This document shows, piece by piece, positions 17,867 to 27,197 of a DNA stretch of 64,000 bases. Below the pieces are notes generated by a model. It saw only the letters and a list, made by a program, of their open reading frames with translations. It was not told the DNA's origin and did no database searches. The stretch spans positions 2,172,001 through 2,236,000 of the forward strand of contig NZ_CP051130.1 in NCBI RefSeq assembly GCF_013378055.1, read 5' to 3'. Position numbers and translations under genes: made by a program. The DNA is from Parasphingopyxis sp. CP4 (GTDB lineage Bacteria; Pseudomonadota; Alphaproteobacteria; Sphingomonadales; Sphingomonadaceae). The stretch's first letter is position 1. Each line of letters starts with the position of its first letter.

Positions 17867-19642
17867 GTGACCGATCTTTCGGATAATGACTGGCTGAACC
17901 GGCGGTGGTGGATCGGCGTTCTTGCCATCTGGCTGGGTATTTCGGCGGTGATGCTGGTCGTCCGGATGCCGGATATTGCCGCCCTCGCGCTGGGCGATAC
18001 CGACGATAATCTCCGGCTTGCTCAGGTCCGCGCGTTGCTTGGCGGACAGGCCTGGTTCGACCTCACCCAATATCGGCTCGCCCCTCCCGATGGCGCAAAT
18101 ATTCATTGGTCACGCCTGCCCGACCTTCCGATTGCCGGATTGATCCTGCTGCTCGAGCCGCTTTTGGGTGCGGCAAGCGGTGAACGCTGGGCGGTTGCGC
18201 TTGCGCCGCTCATCCCGCTGGCCATCGGGCTCATCGCCATCGCCCTGATCGTCCGTCGGACCGTCAATCCCCTGGCATGGCCGATCGCCATGCTGATCAC
18301 CTTTTGCGCGAGCATATTGATGCCGATGTGGCTGCCGCTACGGATCGATCATCATGGCTGGCAGCTCGCGCTGCTCGCCATTGCGATTGCCGGGCTGGTC
18401 GACCCCAGGGCGGCCCGTGGCGGCGCAACGGCCGGCATTGCCAGCGCGCTGTCCTTCGCCATCGGCCTGGAGATGCTGATCTTCCTGGCGCTTATCGGTG
18501 CCGCCATCGCCCTGCTCTGGGTCCGCGATGACACGCAATCGCGCCGCATGGCCGCCTATGGCGCCACGCTGGGCGGCGGGGCTGCCATCGGATTTGCATT
18601 GTTCGCGTCGGAGTTTAATCGCCTGCCGGTGTGCGACGCGCTTTCGCCGGTCTGGCTATCGGTTGTCGCCGGGGCTGGCGCGTTTCTGGTGCTCCTCGCC
18701 ATCCTGCCGCTGCGCAGCTGGATCGCGCGCATCGGTGCTGGCGGCGTGGCCGGTGCGATTATCGCCCTTGGCTTTGCACTCGCCTGGCCTGACTGCCTCG
18801 CCCGACCCGAAGGCGTCAGTGCAGAACTGCAATCTATCTGGCTCGACAATGTGCAGGAAGCCCGCCCCGTATATCGCCAAGGCTGGCGCCGGGCCTTGCT
18901 GATCATGGCCCTGCCCCTCAGCGGCCTTGCTGGCTATGCGATCGCGATTGTTGGCGCGAGATCCGAGAAACGCCCGGTTGCGCCTATCATTGCACTGGCT
19001 GCGCTCGCGCTTGTCGCCTTCACCTTGCTCTTCTGGCAGGTTCGCACGGCCCCGGCAGCCCAGCTGCTCGCCGTGCCCGGTGCAGCAATGCTTGGGCTCT
19101 ACTTACTCCCGCGTTGGAGGCGCTCTTCACAGATGCTGGTGCGCGTTGGCGGCACGTTCGTCGCATTGTTCTTGATAACCGGCCTTTGGGCGATGGGGCC
19201 GATTGCCGCCTTCCCTGATGCCGACAACGACGCAGCGCCAAACGAAAGCGCAAGCACGGGCCCCAGCTGCCCCGATGAAAGCGCCTATGCGCCGATCCGC
19301 GCCCTGCCCGATGCGACAATCCTCACAACAATCGATATGGCACCGCGACTGATTGTAATGACCCGCCATCGCGGTATCGCCGGCCCTTATCACCGCAACG
19401 GCGCGGCAATGCTGGATGTATTCTACGGTTTGCGCGGCGACGAAAACCGCCTGCGCGAGACCATCGCCCGCTATGATATCGGCTATATCCTGATCTGCCC
19501 GGGCATGTCCGGAGAAGTCCATTATGGCCGCGACGATCCGGGCAGCAATTATGCGCGGTTGCTCGCAGGAGATGTGGCTGCCGGGCTCGAACCGGTCAGC
19601 CTGCCAGACGATTCTCCCTTTATGCTGTTCCGGGTAGAGTAA
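17867..19642 (+). CDS. GT-C-like multi-pass membrane glycosyltransferase candidate
   Basis: 591 residues with about a dozen membrane helices. Just after the first helix comes ALGDTDDNLRLAQVR, an acidic cluster placed as in STT3/ArnT-type GT-C enzymes, followed by QYRLAPPDGANIHWSRLPDLP. A C-terminal periplasmic domain (from about residue 465) includes CPDESAYAPI and YDIGYILICPG; two Cys could pair. Start taken as the GTG at 17867 behind GGGGGA; an upstream TTG at 17813 has no support. Related sphingomonad proteins are, in my memory, often mislabelled AcrB-like. With GT2 and gtrA next to it, this is a likely acceptor-side glycosyltransferase. Its 3' end overlaps marC by 23 bases. Confidence 0.65.
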   Translation: MTDLSDNDWLNRRWWIGVLAIWLGISAVMLVVRMPDIAALALGDTDDNLRLAQVRALLGGQAWFDLTQYRLAPPDGANIHWSRLPDLPIAGLILLLEPLLGAASGERWAVALAPLIPLAIGLIAIALIVRRTVNPLAWPIAMLITFCASILMPMWLPLRIDHHGWQLALLAIAIAGLVDPRAARGGATAGIASALSFAIGLEMLIFLALIGAAIALLWVRDDTQSRRMAAYGATLGGGAAIGFALFASEFNRLPVCDALSPVWLSVVAGAGAFLVLLAILPLRSWIARIGAGGVAGAIIALGFALAWPDCLARPEGVSAELQSIWLDNVQEARPVYRQGWRRALLIMALPLSGLAGYAIAIVGARSEKRPVAPIIALAALALVAFTLLFWQVRTAPAAQLLAVPGAAMLGLYLLPRWRRSSQMLVRVGGTFVALFLITGLWAMGPIAAFPDADNDAAPNESASTGPSCPDESAYAPIRALPDATILTTIDMAPRLIVMTRHRGIAGPYHRNGAAMLDVFYGLRGDENRLRETIARYDIGYILICPGMSGEVHYGRDDPGSNYARLLAGDVAAGLEPVSLPDDSPFMLFRVE

Positions 19643-20261
19643 TCCCGAACGCGCCGACGAGACCGTCGATCACAAATTGGGTGGCGAGAGCAGCCAACAC
19701 CACGCCCAGCAAGCGCGTTATTACCGCCTCGATCCGCTGACCCAGAAGCCGCATGAGCGGGCCCGCCGCAAGCAAGGCTGCCAAGGTCAGCAACAAGATC
19801 ACGCCCAGCGCCGCGAGGACAACAAGCGATTCCTCCAGTCCCTCACTGCGCGCTTGCAGCAGCATGACCGCCGCAATCGTACCAGGCCCGGCAATCATCG
19901 GCATGGCCATTGGGAAAGCCGAGACATCTTCGATTTCCGGCGTATCAATAATCTTCTGCGCGCGATCTTCGCGGCGCTGGGTGCGTTTTTCGAAGACCAT
20001 TTCAAAGGCGATCGCGAAGAGCATCAAACCGCCAGCGATGCGGAAGGCATCTAGGCTGATGTGCAGAGAACCGAGCAACTCTTCGCCAAGCAGCGCAAAA
20101 AATACGAGGATGATCGACGAAATGACAATCGCGCGGATCGCCATCACCCGCCGTTGTCGAGGTGTCGCTCCGGTCGTCAGGCTGGCAAAGATCGGCGCAT
20201 TGCCTGGTGGATCGATGATCACGAAAAAGGTGATCAACGCAGAGACGAAAAGCTCGATCAC
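19620..20261 (-). CDS. MarC family inner-membrane protein
   Basis: 213 residues with six hydrophobic helices in the MarC (UPF0056) pattern: [18 protein letters not shown] near the N-terminus, [16 protein letters not shown], then [18 protein letters not shown]. The two PxGPG-like loops (DPPGNAP and IAGPG) are diagnostic. The family has no settled function despite its name. Start is the GTG at 20261, which overlaps the folD stop as GTGA (20258-20261); the frame's open extension upstream lies inside folD. The 3' end overlaps the convergent GT-C-like gene by 23 bases. Confidence 0.88.
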   Translation of the reverse strand: MIELFVSALITFFVIIDPPGNAPIFASLTTGATPRQRRVMAIRAIVISSIILVFFALLGEELLGSLHISLDAFRIAGGLMLFAIAFEMVFEKRTQRREDRAQKIIDTPEIEDVSAFPMAMPMIAGPGTIAAVMLLQARSEGLEESLVVLAALGVILLLTLAALLAAGPLMRLLGQRIEAVITRLLGVVLAALATQFVIDGLVGAFGITLPGTA

Positions 20262-21148
20262 AGCCCGTCCACACGAGCAAGGCCCGCGCGAGCACGAGCG
20301 GCGACAAGCGTGTTGCGCAGCAATACCGCGATCGTCATCGGCCCGACACCGCCCGGTACCGGGGTGATCGCTTTGACATGCTCGGCTTCGGCAAATGCCA
20401 CATCGCCGACGAGCTTGCCCTTCTTGCCCTCTTCGGTTGGCGGCATCCGGTTGATCCCGACATCGATGACAACCGTATCGCGTTTGAGCCAATCGCCCTT
20501 GACCATCTCGGCCCGGCCAACCGCGGCCACGACGATATCGGCGTTGCGTACAATATCGGGAAGGTTGCGGGTTCGGCTATGCGCGACTGTCACCGTGCAA
20601 TTCGCATTGACCAGCAATTGCGCCATCGGGCGGCCGACAAGCTGCGAGCGCCCAACCACCACCGCATCGAGGCCGGTTAGATCGCCGATCCGATCATGCA
20701 AGAGCATCATGCAACCGAGCGGTGTGCAGGGCACAAGGCCGTCTTCATTGTTCGCCAGCCGGGCGACATTGGCATCGGTCAGACCATCGACGTCCTTGGC
20801 TGGATCGATGGCCGCAACCGTCGCGGCTTCATCAAGACCGTCGGGAAGCGGCAGCTGGACGAGAATACCATCGACAGCGTCATCGTTATTGAGCTGTTCG
20901 ACTAACGCAATCAGATCGGCTTGGGATGTGGAGGATGGCAGGACATGCTGGAAGCTTTCCATACCGGCAGCGATCGTTGCCTTGCCCTTCGAGCCAACAT
21001 AGACCTGGCTTGCCGGATCATCGCCGACCAGAATGACAGCGAGGCCGGGCTTCCGCCCTGCCTCTGCGACGAAATCGGCGACATGCGCGGCAATCCGTTC
21101 GCGCAGCTGCGCGGCAAATGCCTTGCCGTCGATAATCTCTGCGCTCAT
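20258..21148 (-). CDS. folD: Methylenetetrahydrofolate dehydrogenase / cyclohydrolase
   Basis: Bifunctional cytosolic enzyme interconverting methylene-, methenyl- and formyl-tetrahydrofolate with NADP. The 296-residue protein keeps Y50 and the catalytic Lys54 in [20 protein letters not shown] near residue 94-102 with its preceding Asp93, [14 protein letters not shown] in the NADP domain, and [13 protein letters not shown] near the C-terminus. Full length for the family. Upstream is yggT (18-base gap), downstream marC by GTGA overlap, giving a short yggT-folD-marC transcript; an association of yggT with biosynthetic genes is common but has no clear meaning. Confidence 0.97.
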   Translation of the reverse strand: MSAEIIDGKAFAAQLRERIAAHVADFVAEAGRKPGLAVILVGDDPASQVYVGSKGKATIAAGMESFQHVLPSSTSQADLIALVEQLNNDDAVDGILVQLPLPDGLDEAATVAAIDPAKDVDGLTDANVARLANNEDGLVPCTPLGCMMLLHDRIGDLTGLDAVVVGRSQLVGRPMAQLLVNANCTVTVAHSRTRNLPDIVRNADIVVAAVGRAEMVKGDWLKRDTVVIDVGINRMPPTEEGKKGKLVGDVAFAEAEHVKAITPVPGGVGPMTIAVLLRNTLVAARARAGLARVDGL

Positions 21149-21166
21149 GCCCCCTCCTTGCGCGCC

Positions 21167-21463
21167 CTAGAGGGCAACAGCCTGGAGCTGCATGCTCATC
21201 AGGAACCGCGCGAGCAGATGCAAAAGCAGGATTACGACAATCGGTGAGAAATCGATCCCGCCGAAATCCGGCATGATCGCCCGAACCGGCTTGTAAAACG
21301 GATCGGTAATGCGCTGCAGCAGGTAGAGAAACTGGCGCATTCCCTCATTATAGGTGTTGATGACATTGAAGGCGACAAGCCAGCTGAACACCGCCTGGGC
21401 GATAATCACCCAGATCATGATGTTGATCAGCAAAATTACAATGCCAAGCAGTTCGGCAACCAT
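21167..21463 (-). CDS. YggT family membrane protein
   Basis: 98-residue protein with two membrane helices separated by a cytosolic loop: an N-terminal helix AELLGIVILLINIMIWVI with the following FSWLVAF, then FLYLLQRITDPFYKPVRAIMP, the defining YggT motif, and a final helix FSPIVVILLLHLLARFL. The family is linked in other bacteria to osmotic balance, cell division or cytochrome assembly, without consensus. Start chosen at the ATG 21463 with GAGGAG eight bases upstream, rather than the TTG at 21469. First gene of a likely yggT-folD-marC unit. Confidence 0.9.
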   Translation of the reverse strand: MVAELLGIVILLINIMIWVIIAQAVFSWLVAFNVINTYNEGMRQFLYLLQRITDPFYKPVRAIMPDFGGIDFSPIVVILLLHLLARFLMSMQLQAVAL

Positions 21464-21547
21464 CAGCAATACTCCTCGGGAGCGATCTATCGCATCTAGC
21501 GATTGTGCCTTACCGATTCAACACACCGATCCACCGGCGGCCGTAAA

Positions 21548-22453
21548 TCAGCTGGAGCGGATCATGGTACCCGCGCCCTGACGGGTGAAGATTTCAAGCA
21601 GCATTGCATGGGGCACGCGCCCGTCGAGAATGACAGCAGCGCTGACCCCGGTACCGACTGCATTGACGCAGGTTTCGAGCTTGGGGATCATGCCGCCGGA
21701 TACTGTGCCGTCCGCCTGCAGATCGGCAATCGAACTGGGCGTCAGATCGGTCAGAAGATCGCCCGACTTGTCGAGCACGCCCGGAACATCGGTTAGCAGG
21801 AACAGCCGCGCGGCATCCATCGCACTCGCCACCGCACCAGCCATGGTGTCGGCGTTGATATTATAGGTTTGCCCTTCGCGATCGACGCCGACGGGTGCAA
21901 TCACCGGGATCATGCCGGCATCCGAAATCGTATCGATGACGCTGCGATCGACCACCGCCGGCTCACCGACAAAACCGAGATCAACCACCCGTTCGATCAG
22001 GCTTTCCGGATCGCGAACGGTGCGCGTGACCTTCTCGGCCCGTACAAAACCACCATCTTTGCCGGAAATGCCAATCGCCCGACCGCCCGCCTGGTCGATC
22101 CAGCTCACCAGCTCTTTGTTAATCGCACCCGACAGAACCATTTCGGCAATCCGCGCGGTCTCATCATCGGTGACGCGCAAACCTTCGACAAATTCGCTTT
22201 CGACACCGAGCTTTTCGAGCATCGCGCCGATTTGCGGACCGCCACCATGGACAACGATCGGGTTGATACCGACCGCCTTCAGGAGGACGATATCTTCGGC
22301 GAACTCGCGCGCGGCCTTGGCATCGCCCATGGCATGGCCGCCATATTTGACCACGAATGTCGCCCCGGCGAAGCGTTGCATATAGGGAAGCGCCTCGACC
22401 AAGGTCTCTGCCTTGGTGAGCTGGGCCGGGTCTGGTGCGTGGGCGTCTGTCAT
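21548..22453 (-). CDS. argB: Acetylglutamate kinase
   Basis: Phosphorylates N-acetyl-glutamate in arginine synthesis. The 301-residue amino-acid-kinase-fold protein has [11 protein letters not shown] (Lys36), [10 protein letters not shown] (68-76) for phosphate binding, and [13 protein letters not shown] plus [10 protein letters not shown] for the nucleotide side. The N-terminus is fixed at ATG 22453 ([12 protein letters not shown]), giving the usual length; the frame is open further upstream into the epoxide hydrolase gene and that part is spurious. An N-terminal helix of the sort that mediates hexamerisation in arginine-sensitive enzymes is present, so feedback inhibition by arginine is possible. 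It lies 46 bases after the epoxide hydrolase gene. Confidence 0.97.
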   Translation of the reverse strand: MTDAHAPDPAQLTKAETLVEALPYMQRFAGATFVVKYGGHAMGDAKAAREFAEDIVLLKAVGINPIVVHGGGPQIGAMLEKLGVESEFVEGLRVTDDETARIAEMVLSGAINKELVSWIDQAGGRAIGISGKDGGFVRAEKVTRTVRDPESLIERVVDLGFVGEPAVVDRSVIDTISDAGMIPVIAPVGVDREGQTYNINADTMAGAVASAMDAARLFLLTDVPGVLDKSGDLLTDLTPSSIADLQADGTVSGGMIPKLETCVNAVGTGVSAAVILDGRVPHAMLLEIFTRQGAGTMIRSS

Positions 22454-22499
22454 GCGGGACTGCCTAACGGCGCTTGGCCTGCAAAGTAAAGCGCGCGGA

Positions 22500-23654
22500 T
22501 CAGAGCGACATTTGCGCGAAACAGGCCCGCACTTCATCAACAAAGGCCTCGGGCCGCTCCATCGCCGCGAAATGCCCGCCGCGTTCAACGCTATTGAAAT
22601 GGACGATATTCTTGAACCGGGTCTCCGCCCAACGCCGCGAGGCGCGCATGATTTCATGCGGGAACAGGCTACATCCGCTGGGCATGGTGATGGGCTCGAG
22701 GTTCGGCTGGGCGAAGCTGTGCCAATAGAGCCGTCCCGACGAAGCACCCGCATTGTTGAGCCAATAGAGCATCACATTGTCGAGCAGATGATCGCGGCTG
22801 AAGACATTTTCGGGATGGCCGCCATTTTCCGGGCCACAATCGGACCAGTCATGGAACTTCTCGACAATCCAGGCCATCTGGCCGGAGGGAGAATCGGCGA
22901 GCCCATAGCCGAGGGTTTGCGGCTTGGTGCTTTGCTGTATCGAATAGCCGGCGCCCTTGGCCCGATAGAGGGCGAGGCGCGCCATCGCCGCTTTCTCTTC
23001 CTCGGTTGGGTCCTGCATCACTTCCGGTGGCGGGGCGGCGACGATCATGTTGACATGAATGCCCTTGCACCCGCCCTTGTCCTGCGCGCCAATTGCGGAG
23101 GTGACCATTGAACCCCAGTCCCCGCCTTGCGCAAACCAGGCATCATAACCCAGCGCGGTCATCAGCTCATGCCAGGTCTCGGCAATCTTTTCGATCGACC
23201 AGCCGGTCACCTTGGGCTTGCCGGAAAATCCATAGCCAGGGAGCGAGGGTATCACGAGATGATAGGCATCGTCTGCCGTGCCGCCATGGGCGACGGGATC
23301 GGTTAGCGGCCCGATCACATCCATGAATTCAAGCACCGATCCCGGCCAGCCATGGGTCAGCAACAACGGCCGCGCGCCAGCCTCATTCGACCGGATATGG
23401 AGGCAATGGATATCAACGCCGTCTATCTCGACCAGATGGTTGGGATAGGCATTGAGCGCAACCTCGCAGCGGCGCCAGTCATAGCTGTCCCGCCAATAGG
23501 CGACGAGTTCTTCGACATAAGCGAGCGGAATACCCTGGTCCCAATCATCGACGGTTTCTTTCTCGGGAAAACGGGTGAGCGCCAGCCGCGCCTTGAGATC
23601 GTAGAGCACATCCTCGCCAATATCGATCGTGAGATCCCGAACCTCAGCCGTCAT
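22500..23654 (-). CDS. Microsomal-type epoxide hydrolase family protein
   Basis: 384-residue alpha/beta hydrolase with the epoxide-hydrolase N-terminal (EHN) domain, residues about 1-110. Motifs: oxyanion HGWPG (101-105), nucleophile Asp179 in QGGDWGS, and catalytic His361 in [19 protein letters not shown] is typical of the group. It probably opens epoxides to diols, but juvenile-hormone-esterase-like relatives exist and the substrate is unknown. ATGA overlap with the upstream methyltransferase gene (23651-23654) puts it last in a three-gene operon with that gene and a 3-hydroxyacyl-CoA dehydrogenase, which could point to degradation of a fatty or aromatic compound (inference). Confidence 0.88.
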   Translation of the reverse strand: MTAEVRDLTIDIGEDVLYDLKARLALTRFPEKETVDDWDQGIPLAYVEELVAYWRDSYDWRRCEVALNAYPNHLVEIDGVDIHCLHIRSNEAGARPLLLTHGWPGSVLEFMDVIGPLTDPVAHGGTADDAYHLVIPSLPGYGFSGKPKVTGWSIEKIAETWHELMTALGYDAWFAQGGDWGSMVTSAIGAQDKGGCKGIHVNMIVAAPPPEVMQDPTEEEKAAMARLALYRAKGAGYSIQQSTKPQTLGYGLADSPSGQMAWIVEKFHDWSDCGPENGGHPENVFSRDHLLDNVMLYWLNNAGASSGRLYWHSFAQPNLEPITMPSGCSLFPHEIMRASRRWAETRFKNIVHFNSVERGGHFAAMERPEAFVDEVRACFAQMSL

Positions 23655-24268
23655 GCCTCTTCTCCTCTGCGAATCACCGTCACCCGGTGCCAGTCGATTT
23701 CACTGCCACCATGCTGGAGGCCCGGGCCGGTCTCAACATCAAAAGCCGCCCAATCCGCCGCCTGCGCATAGGCGGCGCGCAACCAGGGGATATCGGGATA
23801 GTTGAAATAGCGGCCATAATCGTCCCGCCCTTCGGCTGTACCGGCCTTGTAACTGGCGAAAAAGCGGCCCCCGGGCTTCAACGCCCGATGAATGCGCGCG
23901 AGGATTGCGGGCAGGTCAGCCCGAAACACATGGAGGAGGCAAGCGCTGGCCCAGACGCCGTCATAAAGCCGATCGACGTCGAGCTCGTCGAACCGCATCA
24001 AGCGCACCGGGTGATCGATATGGGCACGTGTCAGCGGAACCAGTTCGGGGCAGCCATCGGTTGCATCAAGATCAAAGCCCGCCGCAATAATCGCCTTGCT
24101 ATCCCGGCCGGCGCCGCACCCAAGCTCCAGCACCGAACCGCCCGCGGGCAAGGCCGCGAGAAAGGCCTCCAGCTGCGGCGTGACCCCGATCGACTTGTCG
24201 ACATTGGCGAGCACCGACCATTTGTCCGCGTAGAATTCACGCGTCGCAGGATCTTGGCCGGACGTCAC
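23651..24268 (-). CDS. SAM-dependent methyltransferase
   Basis: 205-residue class I methyltransferase with the glycine motif LELGCGAGRDS (47-57), the acidic strand DLDATDGCPEL, ASACLLHVFRADLP after the third strand, and LKPGGRFFASYKAG. This is the UbiE/TehB-like layout of small-molecule methyltransferases. Both ends overlap neighbours by four bases (24265-24268 with the dehydrogenase, 23651-23654 with the epoxide hydrolase), so it is made as part of that operon. The acceptor cannot be read from the sequence. Confidence 0.8.
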   Translation of the reverse strand: MTSGQDPATREFYADKWSVLANVDKSIGVTPQLEAFLAALPAGGSVLELGCGAGRDSKAIIAAGFDLDATDGCPELVPLTRAHIDHPVRLMRFDELDVDRLYDGVWASACLLHVFRADLPAILARIHRALKPGGRFFASYKAGTAEGRDDYGRYFNYPDIPWLRAAYAQAADWAAFDVETGPGLQHGGSEIDWHRVTVIRRGEEA

Positions 24269-25134
24269 CGGGTCGGCTTGGGTTGGTCACCCGAATAATC
24301 ATAGAAACCACGCCCAGTTTTGCGGCCGAGCCAGCCGGCTTCGACATATTTGACCAGCAGAGGTGCCGCCCGGAATTTCGGATCGCCGGTGCCTGCATAG
24401 AGCACATTGGTGATGTGGAGACAGGTATCGAGTCCGATAAAATCAGCAAGCGTCAGCGGACCCATTGGATGATTGAGGCCAAGCTGGCAGGCGGCGTCGA
24501 TATCCTCGATATTCGCCACACCCTCACCCAGCGCAAAACAGGCTTCGTTGAGCATCGGCAGCAGGACGCGATTGACGATGAAGCCGGGCGCATCATTGGC
24601 GTGCACGGTGCGCTTGCCGAGCGCAGTGGCATATTTCTCGACCCGCTCGACAGTATCATCGGATGTCGCCAGCCCGCGAATGACTTCGATCAACCCCATC
24701 AGCGGGACGGGATTGAAGAAATGGACGCCGATAAAGCGCGCCGCATCAGTCGATGCCTGGGCAAGCCGGGTGATCGAGATGGAGGATGTGTTCGATGCGA
24801 GGATCGCGTCATGGCCCAATATCTTGCCGACCTGCTCGAAGATCTGGCGTTTGATATCTTCGCGTTCGGTCGCGGCCTCGATGATCAGGCCCGCTGTCGC
24901 CATCGGCGCAAGGTCGCCAACCGGCTCAATGCGGCCCATCGCAACTTCCATCGCCTGGGCTTCGAGTTTTTCCTTTTCAACCAGCCGCGCCAGCTGGTGC
25001 GCGATCACATCGCGTGCTTTTTCCGCGACCTCCAGACTGACATCGGAAAGGTACACATGATAGCCGGCCTGCGCCGAAACCTGGGCGATGCCTGCGCCCA
25101 TCTGCCCTGCTCCGATAACACCGACTGACTGCAT
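24265..25134 (-). CDS. 3-hydroxyacyl-CoA dehydrogenase (3-hydroxybutyryl-CoA type)
   Basis: NAD-dependent oxidation of 3-hydroxyacyl-CoA, single-domain Hbd/PaaH type of 289 residues. The dinucleotide motif GAGQMGAGIA is at 8-17; catalytic residues are in SNTSSIS, the His of GVHFFNPVPLM and the Asn in NHPMGPL; APGFIVNRVLLPMLNEA is the family signature. The ATG at 25134 follows AAGGA by five to six bases; the earlier in-frame start is not supported. It opens the operon with a methyltransferase and an epoxide hydrolase, and is divergent from the DUF1176 gene across 65 bases, where both promoters must lie. Confidence 0.94.
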   Translation of the reverse strand: MQSVGVIGAGQMGAGIAQVSAQAGYHVYLSDVSLEVAEKARDVIAHQLARLVEKEKLEAQAMEVAMGRIEPVGDLAPMATAGLIIEAATEREDIKRQIFEQVGKILGHDAILASNTSSISITRLAQASTDAARFIGVHFFNPVPLMGLIEVIRGLATSDDTVERVEKYATALGKRTVHANDAPGFIVNRVLLPMLNEACFALGEGVANIEDIDAACQLGLNHPMGPLTLADFIGLDTCLHITNVLYAGTGDPKFRAAPLLVKYVEAGWLGRKTGRGFYDYSGDQPKPTR

Positions 25135-25199
25135 GATTTTCCTTTCAACTGTGATCCGCGTCACTATCGTCTAAGGCCGCGCTCGGCTAGACCGAGACC

Positions 25200-26234
25200 A
25201 TGGCTTATGGATTTTTCGCGCTGATCGCGGCGGCCTCCGCCGCACCTTCTCCCATCGGCGAACAACGCAATTTCGGCGACTGGGCCGTGGGTTGCGACAA
25301 TGGCTGGGCATGCGAGGCCATTTCCCTGGCATCGGAAGACTGGAGCATCGGCGACGGCATCTCGATCACCGTCCGGCAGGGCGGTGGAGCGAACGGATAT
25401 AACCGTCTCGGCCTACGCGCATGGGAGGAAGTGGCCGGCAACCGCATCGCGCTCCATATCGATGGCGAAGAAGCAGCGATTGCCACACGCTCCGAAGGCG
25501 ATGAGCTGTATCATTTCGATCCGGAGATCGTGCAAAACCTTCTCTATCGCATCGCTTTTGGCGAGACGGCTGAGCTGTTCGATGGCGATGGCGGCTCGCT
25601 TGGATCGGTATCGCTCAGCGGCTCGCGCGCAGCCCTGCTCTATATTGAGGATCGGCAAGGCCGGGCGGGAACTGTCACCGCCTCGGCGATGGTCGGCGAT
25701 GAAGCGGCCTCGACCATCCCCGAACCGCCAGCGATACCAGTCGTCGACGCCATGCCCGTCGCCGATCGGTCGAGCGATACCGCGACCGCGCTGTCAGACG
25801 CTGAACTGGCCAGCATCCGGCCGACGATCGAATGCGATTATGGCTATGAGGATCCGCTCCCCAATCGCGCAGAAATCCTGTCCGATGCCGCCGACCTGAT
25901 CCTGATCGGATGCAGCCGCGGCGCTTATAATTTCAGCGATATCGCCTTTGTCCGGCGGGACGGCGCATTGACCCCGGCCCGGTTTGATCATGTCTTCGCC
26001 TGGGGCGAGACGGCGGAGATGCCATTCCTCGTCAATACCCATTGGAACCCGGATCGCGGGATACTGAGCACCTATGCCAAGGGGCGCGGGATTGGCGATT
26101 GCGGGACAGCCGAACAATTTGTCTGGGATGGATCGATGTTCCGGCTGATCGAACGGCGCGAAATGAACAGCTGTCGCGGAAGCATCCATTGGATCACCGT
26201 CTATCGCGCCAATGTCCGATGGGTGAACCCTTAG
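25200..26234 (+). CDS. DUF1176 exported protein
   Basis: 344 residues with a short signal peptide (FFALIAAASAAPS, cleavage near residue 16). The DUF1176 hallmark RNFGDWAVGCDNGWACEA follows directly, with two Cys, then a long beta-rich middle and a Pro/Ala-rich linker near residue 160-190. The C-terminal half repeats the family's Cys-containing patterns (IECDYGYE, LIGCSRGAYN, GDCGTAEQFVWDG, MNSCRGS), consistent with several periplasmic disulfides. The function of the family is unknown. The stop TAG overlaps the stop of the convergent egtD gene within TTAG (26231-26234). Confidence 0.85.
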   Translation: MAYGFFALIAAASAAPSPIGEQRNFGDWAVGCDNGWACEAISLASEDWSIGDGISITVRQGGGANGYNRLGLRAWEEVAGNRIALHIDGEEAAIATRSEGDELYHFDPEIVQNLLYRIAFGETAELFDGDGGSLGSVSLSGSRAALLYIEDRQGRAGTVTASAMVGDEAASTIPEPPAIPVVDAMPVADRSSDTATALSDAELASIRPTIECDYGYEDPLPNRAEILSDAADLILIGCSRGAYNFSDIAFVRRDGALTPARFDHVFAWGETAEMPFLVNTHWNPDRGILSTYAKGRGIGDCGTAEQFVWDGSMFRLIERREMNSCRGSIHWITVYRANVRWVNP

Positions 26235-27196
26235 GGCGCGGTGCGTTTCGGCTGGGCTTCCGCCAATAGCAGCGCAAACTGGTCTTCCGGATCGGTCCAT
26301 TCTTCGGTGACCGTCCAGCCACCCGCACGCAGCAGGATACGCGCATCGCGTGGGCCATATTTATGGCTGTTTTCGGTGTGGATGGTATCGCCTGTGGCCA
26401 TCGCAAAACTCTGCCCGGCCACGGTGAAGCCCACATCGCTTTGCGCTTCGATATGCATTTCGATCCGGGCGAGCATATCGTTCCAGATAGCCCGGTGCCG
26501 GAACGCGGCGATCGGAATATCACCATCCAGCTCCCGATTGATCCGCTCGAGCAGGTTGAGATTGAATGCAGCGGTTACGCCTGCGCTATCATCATAGGCG
26601 CGAACCAGCGTTTCTTCATCCTTGATCCGATCCATGCCGATCAGCAGTAGCGATCCGGTACCTAGCGTCGCCTTCATCGCGCGCAGGAAATCGACGGCCG
26701 AGGGCGGGATGAAATTGCCGATCGTCGAGCCGGGGAAAAAGCCAAGCTTGGGAATACCATCAATCTCACCGGGCAAGGACACAGGCTGGGTAAAATCCGC
26801 TTCGACGGGCCGAACATCGAGACCGGGGAAATCACCGCTCAAGGCCTTGGCGGAATCGCGCAGGAAATCACCGGATATGTCAATTGGCACATAGGCAGCG
26901 GGCTGGATCGCGTTGAGCAGGAGCGGCGTCTTGGACGACGAACCCGAGCCGAACTCGACGACCGCCTTGCCGGGGCCAACCGCCGCCGCAATATCGCTCG
27001 ATCGCGTATCGAGTATCGAACGCTCGACCCGGGTCGGGTAATATTCGGGGAGATCGGTGATATCCTCGAACAGTTCCGAGCCACGGCGATCGTAGAACCA
27101 GCGCGCCGGAATGGCCCGGGGGCGGCTTTCGAATCCGGCAAGCACATCCCGGCGAAAGGCGCGGTCAACGCCCGCTTCATTTTCGATATCAGCCAT
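26231..27196 (-). CDS. egtD: L-histidine N-alpha-methyltransferase (ergothioneine synthesis)
   Basis: Trimethylates histidine to hercynine, first step to ergothioneine. The 321-residue protein shows the EgtD N-terminal region DRAFRRDVLAGFESRPRAIPARWFYDRRGSELFEDITDLPEYYPTR-type segment, the SAM loop VEFGSGSSSKT and FFPGSTIGNF, a diagnostic EgtD motif. Starts at the ATG 27196, one base after the egtB stop, so the two are translationally coupled in the order egtB-egtD. Longer in-frame extension upstream lies inside egtB. Tail-to-tail with the DUF1176 gene. Confidence 0.96.
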   Translation of the reverse strand: MADIENEAGVDRAFRRDVLAGFESRPRAIPARWFYDRRGSELFEDITDLPEYYPTRVERSILDTRSSDIAAAVGPGKAVVEFGSGSSSKTPLLLNAIQPAAYVPIDISGDFLRDSAKALSGDFPGLDVRPVEADFTQPVSLPGEIDGIPKLGFFPGSTIGNFIPPSAVDFLRAMKATLGTGSLLLIGMDRIKDEETLVRAYDDSAGVTAAFNLNLLERINRELDGDIPIAAFRHRAIWNDMLARIEMHIEAQSDVGFTVAGQSFAMATGDTIHTENSHKYGPRDARILLRAGGWTVTEEWTDPEDQFALLLAEAQPKRTAP

Positions 27197-27197
27197 A

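Noticed and set aside
21548-22753. Longer argB frame starting at 22753
   Set aside because: First 100 codons overlap the epoxide hydrolase gene and have no kinase character; MTDAHAP start is normal.
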